14,499 nucleotides of DNA. Origin: an uncultured Eubacterium sp. GTDB lineage: Bacteria > Bacillota > Clostridia > Lachnospirales > Lachnospiraceae. Positions within the stretch are counted from its first letter, which is position 1, and the number at the start of each line of letters is the position of its first letter. This document shows, in pieces, positions 14,483 to 14,499 of the stretch. The notes beneath the pieces were generated by a model that saw nothing but the letters and a program-made list of their open reading frames with translations, searched no databases and was not told where the DNA came from. The stretch spans positions 1 to 14,499 of the forward strand of contig CANPET010000017.1 in the NCBI GenBank assembly GCA_947573465.1, written 5' to 3'. A program made the translations under genes and the position numbers.

Positions 14483-14499
14483 GCAGTTGTGGCGGAATT
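14483..14499 (+). tRNA. Partial tRNA, probably a second tRNA-Leu, cut by the window edge
   Basis: The last 17 bases, GCAGTTG then TG then GCGGAATT, match the 5' end of bacterial leucine tRNAs: a 7-nt acceptor strand, T8-G9, and a D-arm starting GCGGAATT. They also parallel the complete tRNA-Leu upstream (GCGGAAG, TG, TCGGAACT). No anticodon is present, so the identity is tentative. A terminator lies between the two genes, which suggests a separate promoter or partial readthrough. Confidence 0.65.

Overview
The window looks like chromosomal DNA of a low-GC Gram-positive anaerobe of the Clostridia, most likely Lachnospiraceae or a close relative. The grounds are AT-rich DNA, strong GGAGG-type ribosome binding sites, sigma-A style promoters, an infC-rpmI-rplT operon with an attenuator leader and an ATT-initiated infC, an Rpn-family nuclease of the type common in gut Clostridia, an IS1634-like transposase relic and Thr/Pro-linked secreted proteins. 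The species cannot be named from what I see.

Layout, left to right. (1) 1-1255: an AAA+ ATPase with a C-terminal winged-helix-like part, behind its own promoter. (2) 1320-2798: the translation operon infC (IF3), rpmI (L35), rplT (L20). It is preceded by a 23-bp tandem repeat, an extended -10 promoter and an L20-type leader with a visible terminator/antiterminator choice, and it is closed by a strong terminator. (3) 2826-4236: an AAA_14/DUF4143 ATPase with a nuclease-like C-terminus, whose promoter region carries three near-identical short repeats. (4) 4233-4530, minus strand: a frameshifted, unrecognised gene remnant. (5) 4608-5612: an Rpn-family (PD-(D/E)XK) recombination-promoting nuclease. 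(6) 5659-7070: an IS1634-like insertion sequence, minus strand, inactivated by at least three internal deletions, with terminators at both ends. (7) 7115-14225: an apparent three-gene secretion operon: a 1958-aa modular exported protein, a 59-aa acidic Gly-rich peptide, and a 254-aa exported protein homologous to the C-terminal part of the giant one. (8) 14290-14499: promoter, tRNA-Leu(AAG), terminator, and the first 17 bases of what looks like another tRNA-Leu.

How the parts relate. The infC operon is housekeeping and probably autoregulated by L20 through the leader. The two ATPases, the Rpn nuclease, the IS relic and the gene remnant are typical accessory clutter around such loci, and I see no functional link among them. 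The most interesting region is the 7.3-14.2 kb operon. Two exported proteins share a roughly 190-residue module that I do not recognise, and they flank a small leader-like peptide. This is the best candidate here for an undescribed surface or secretion system; its function is not evident from sequence alone.
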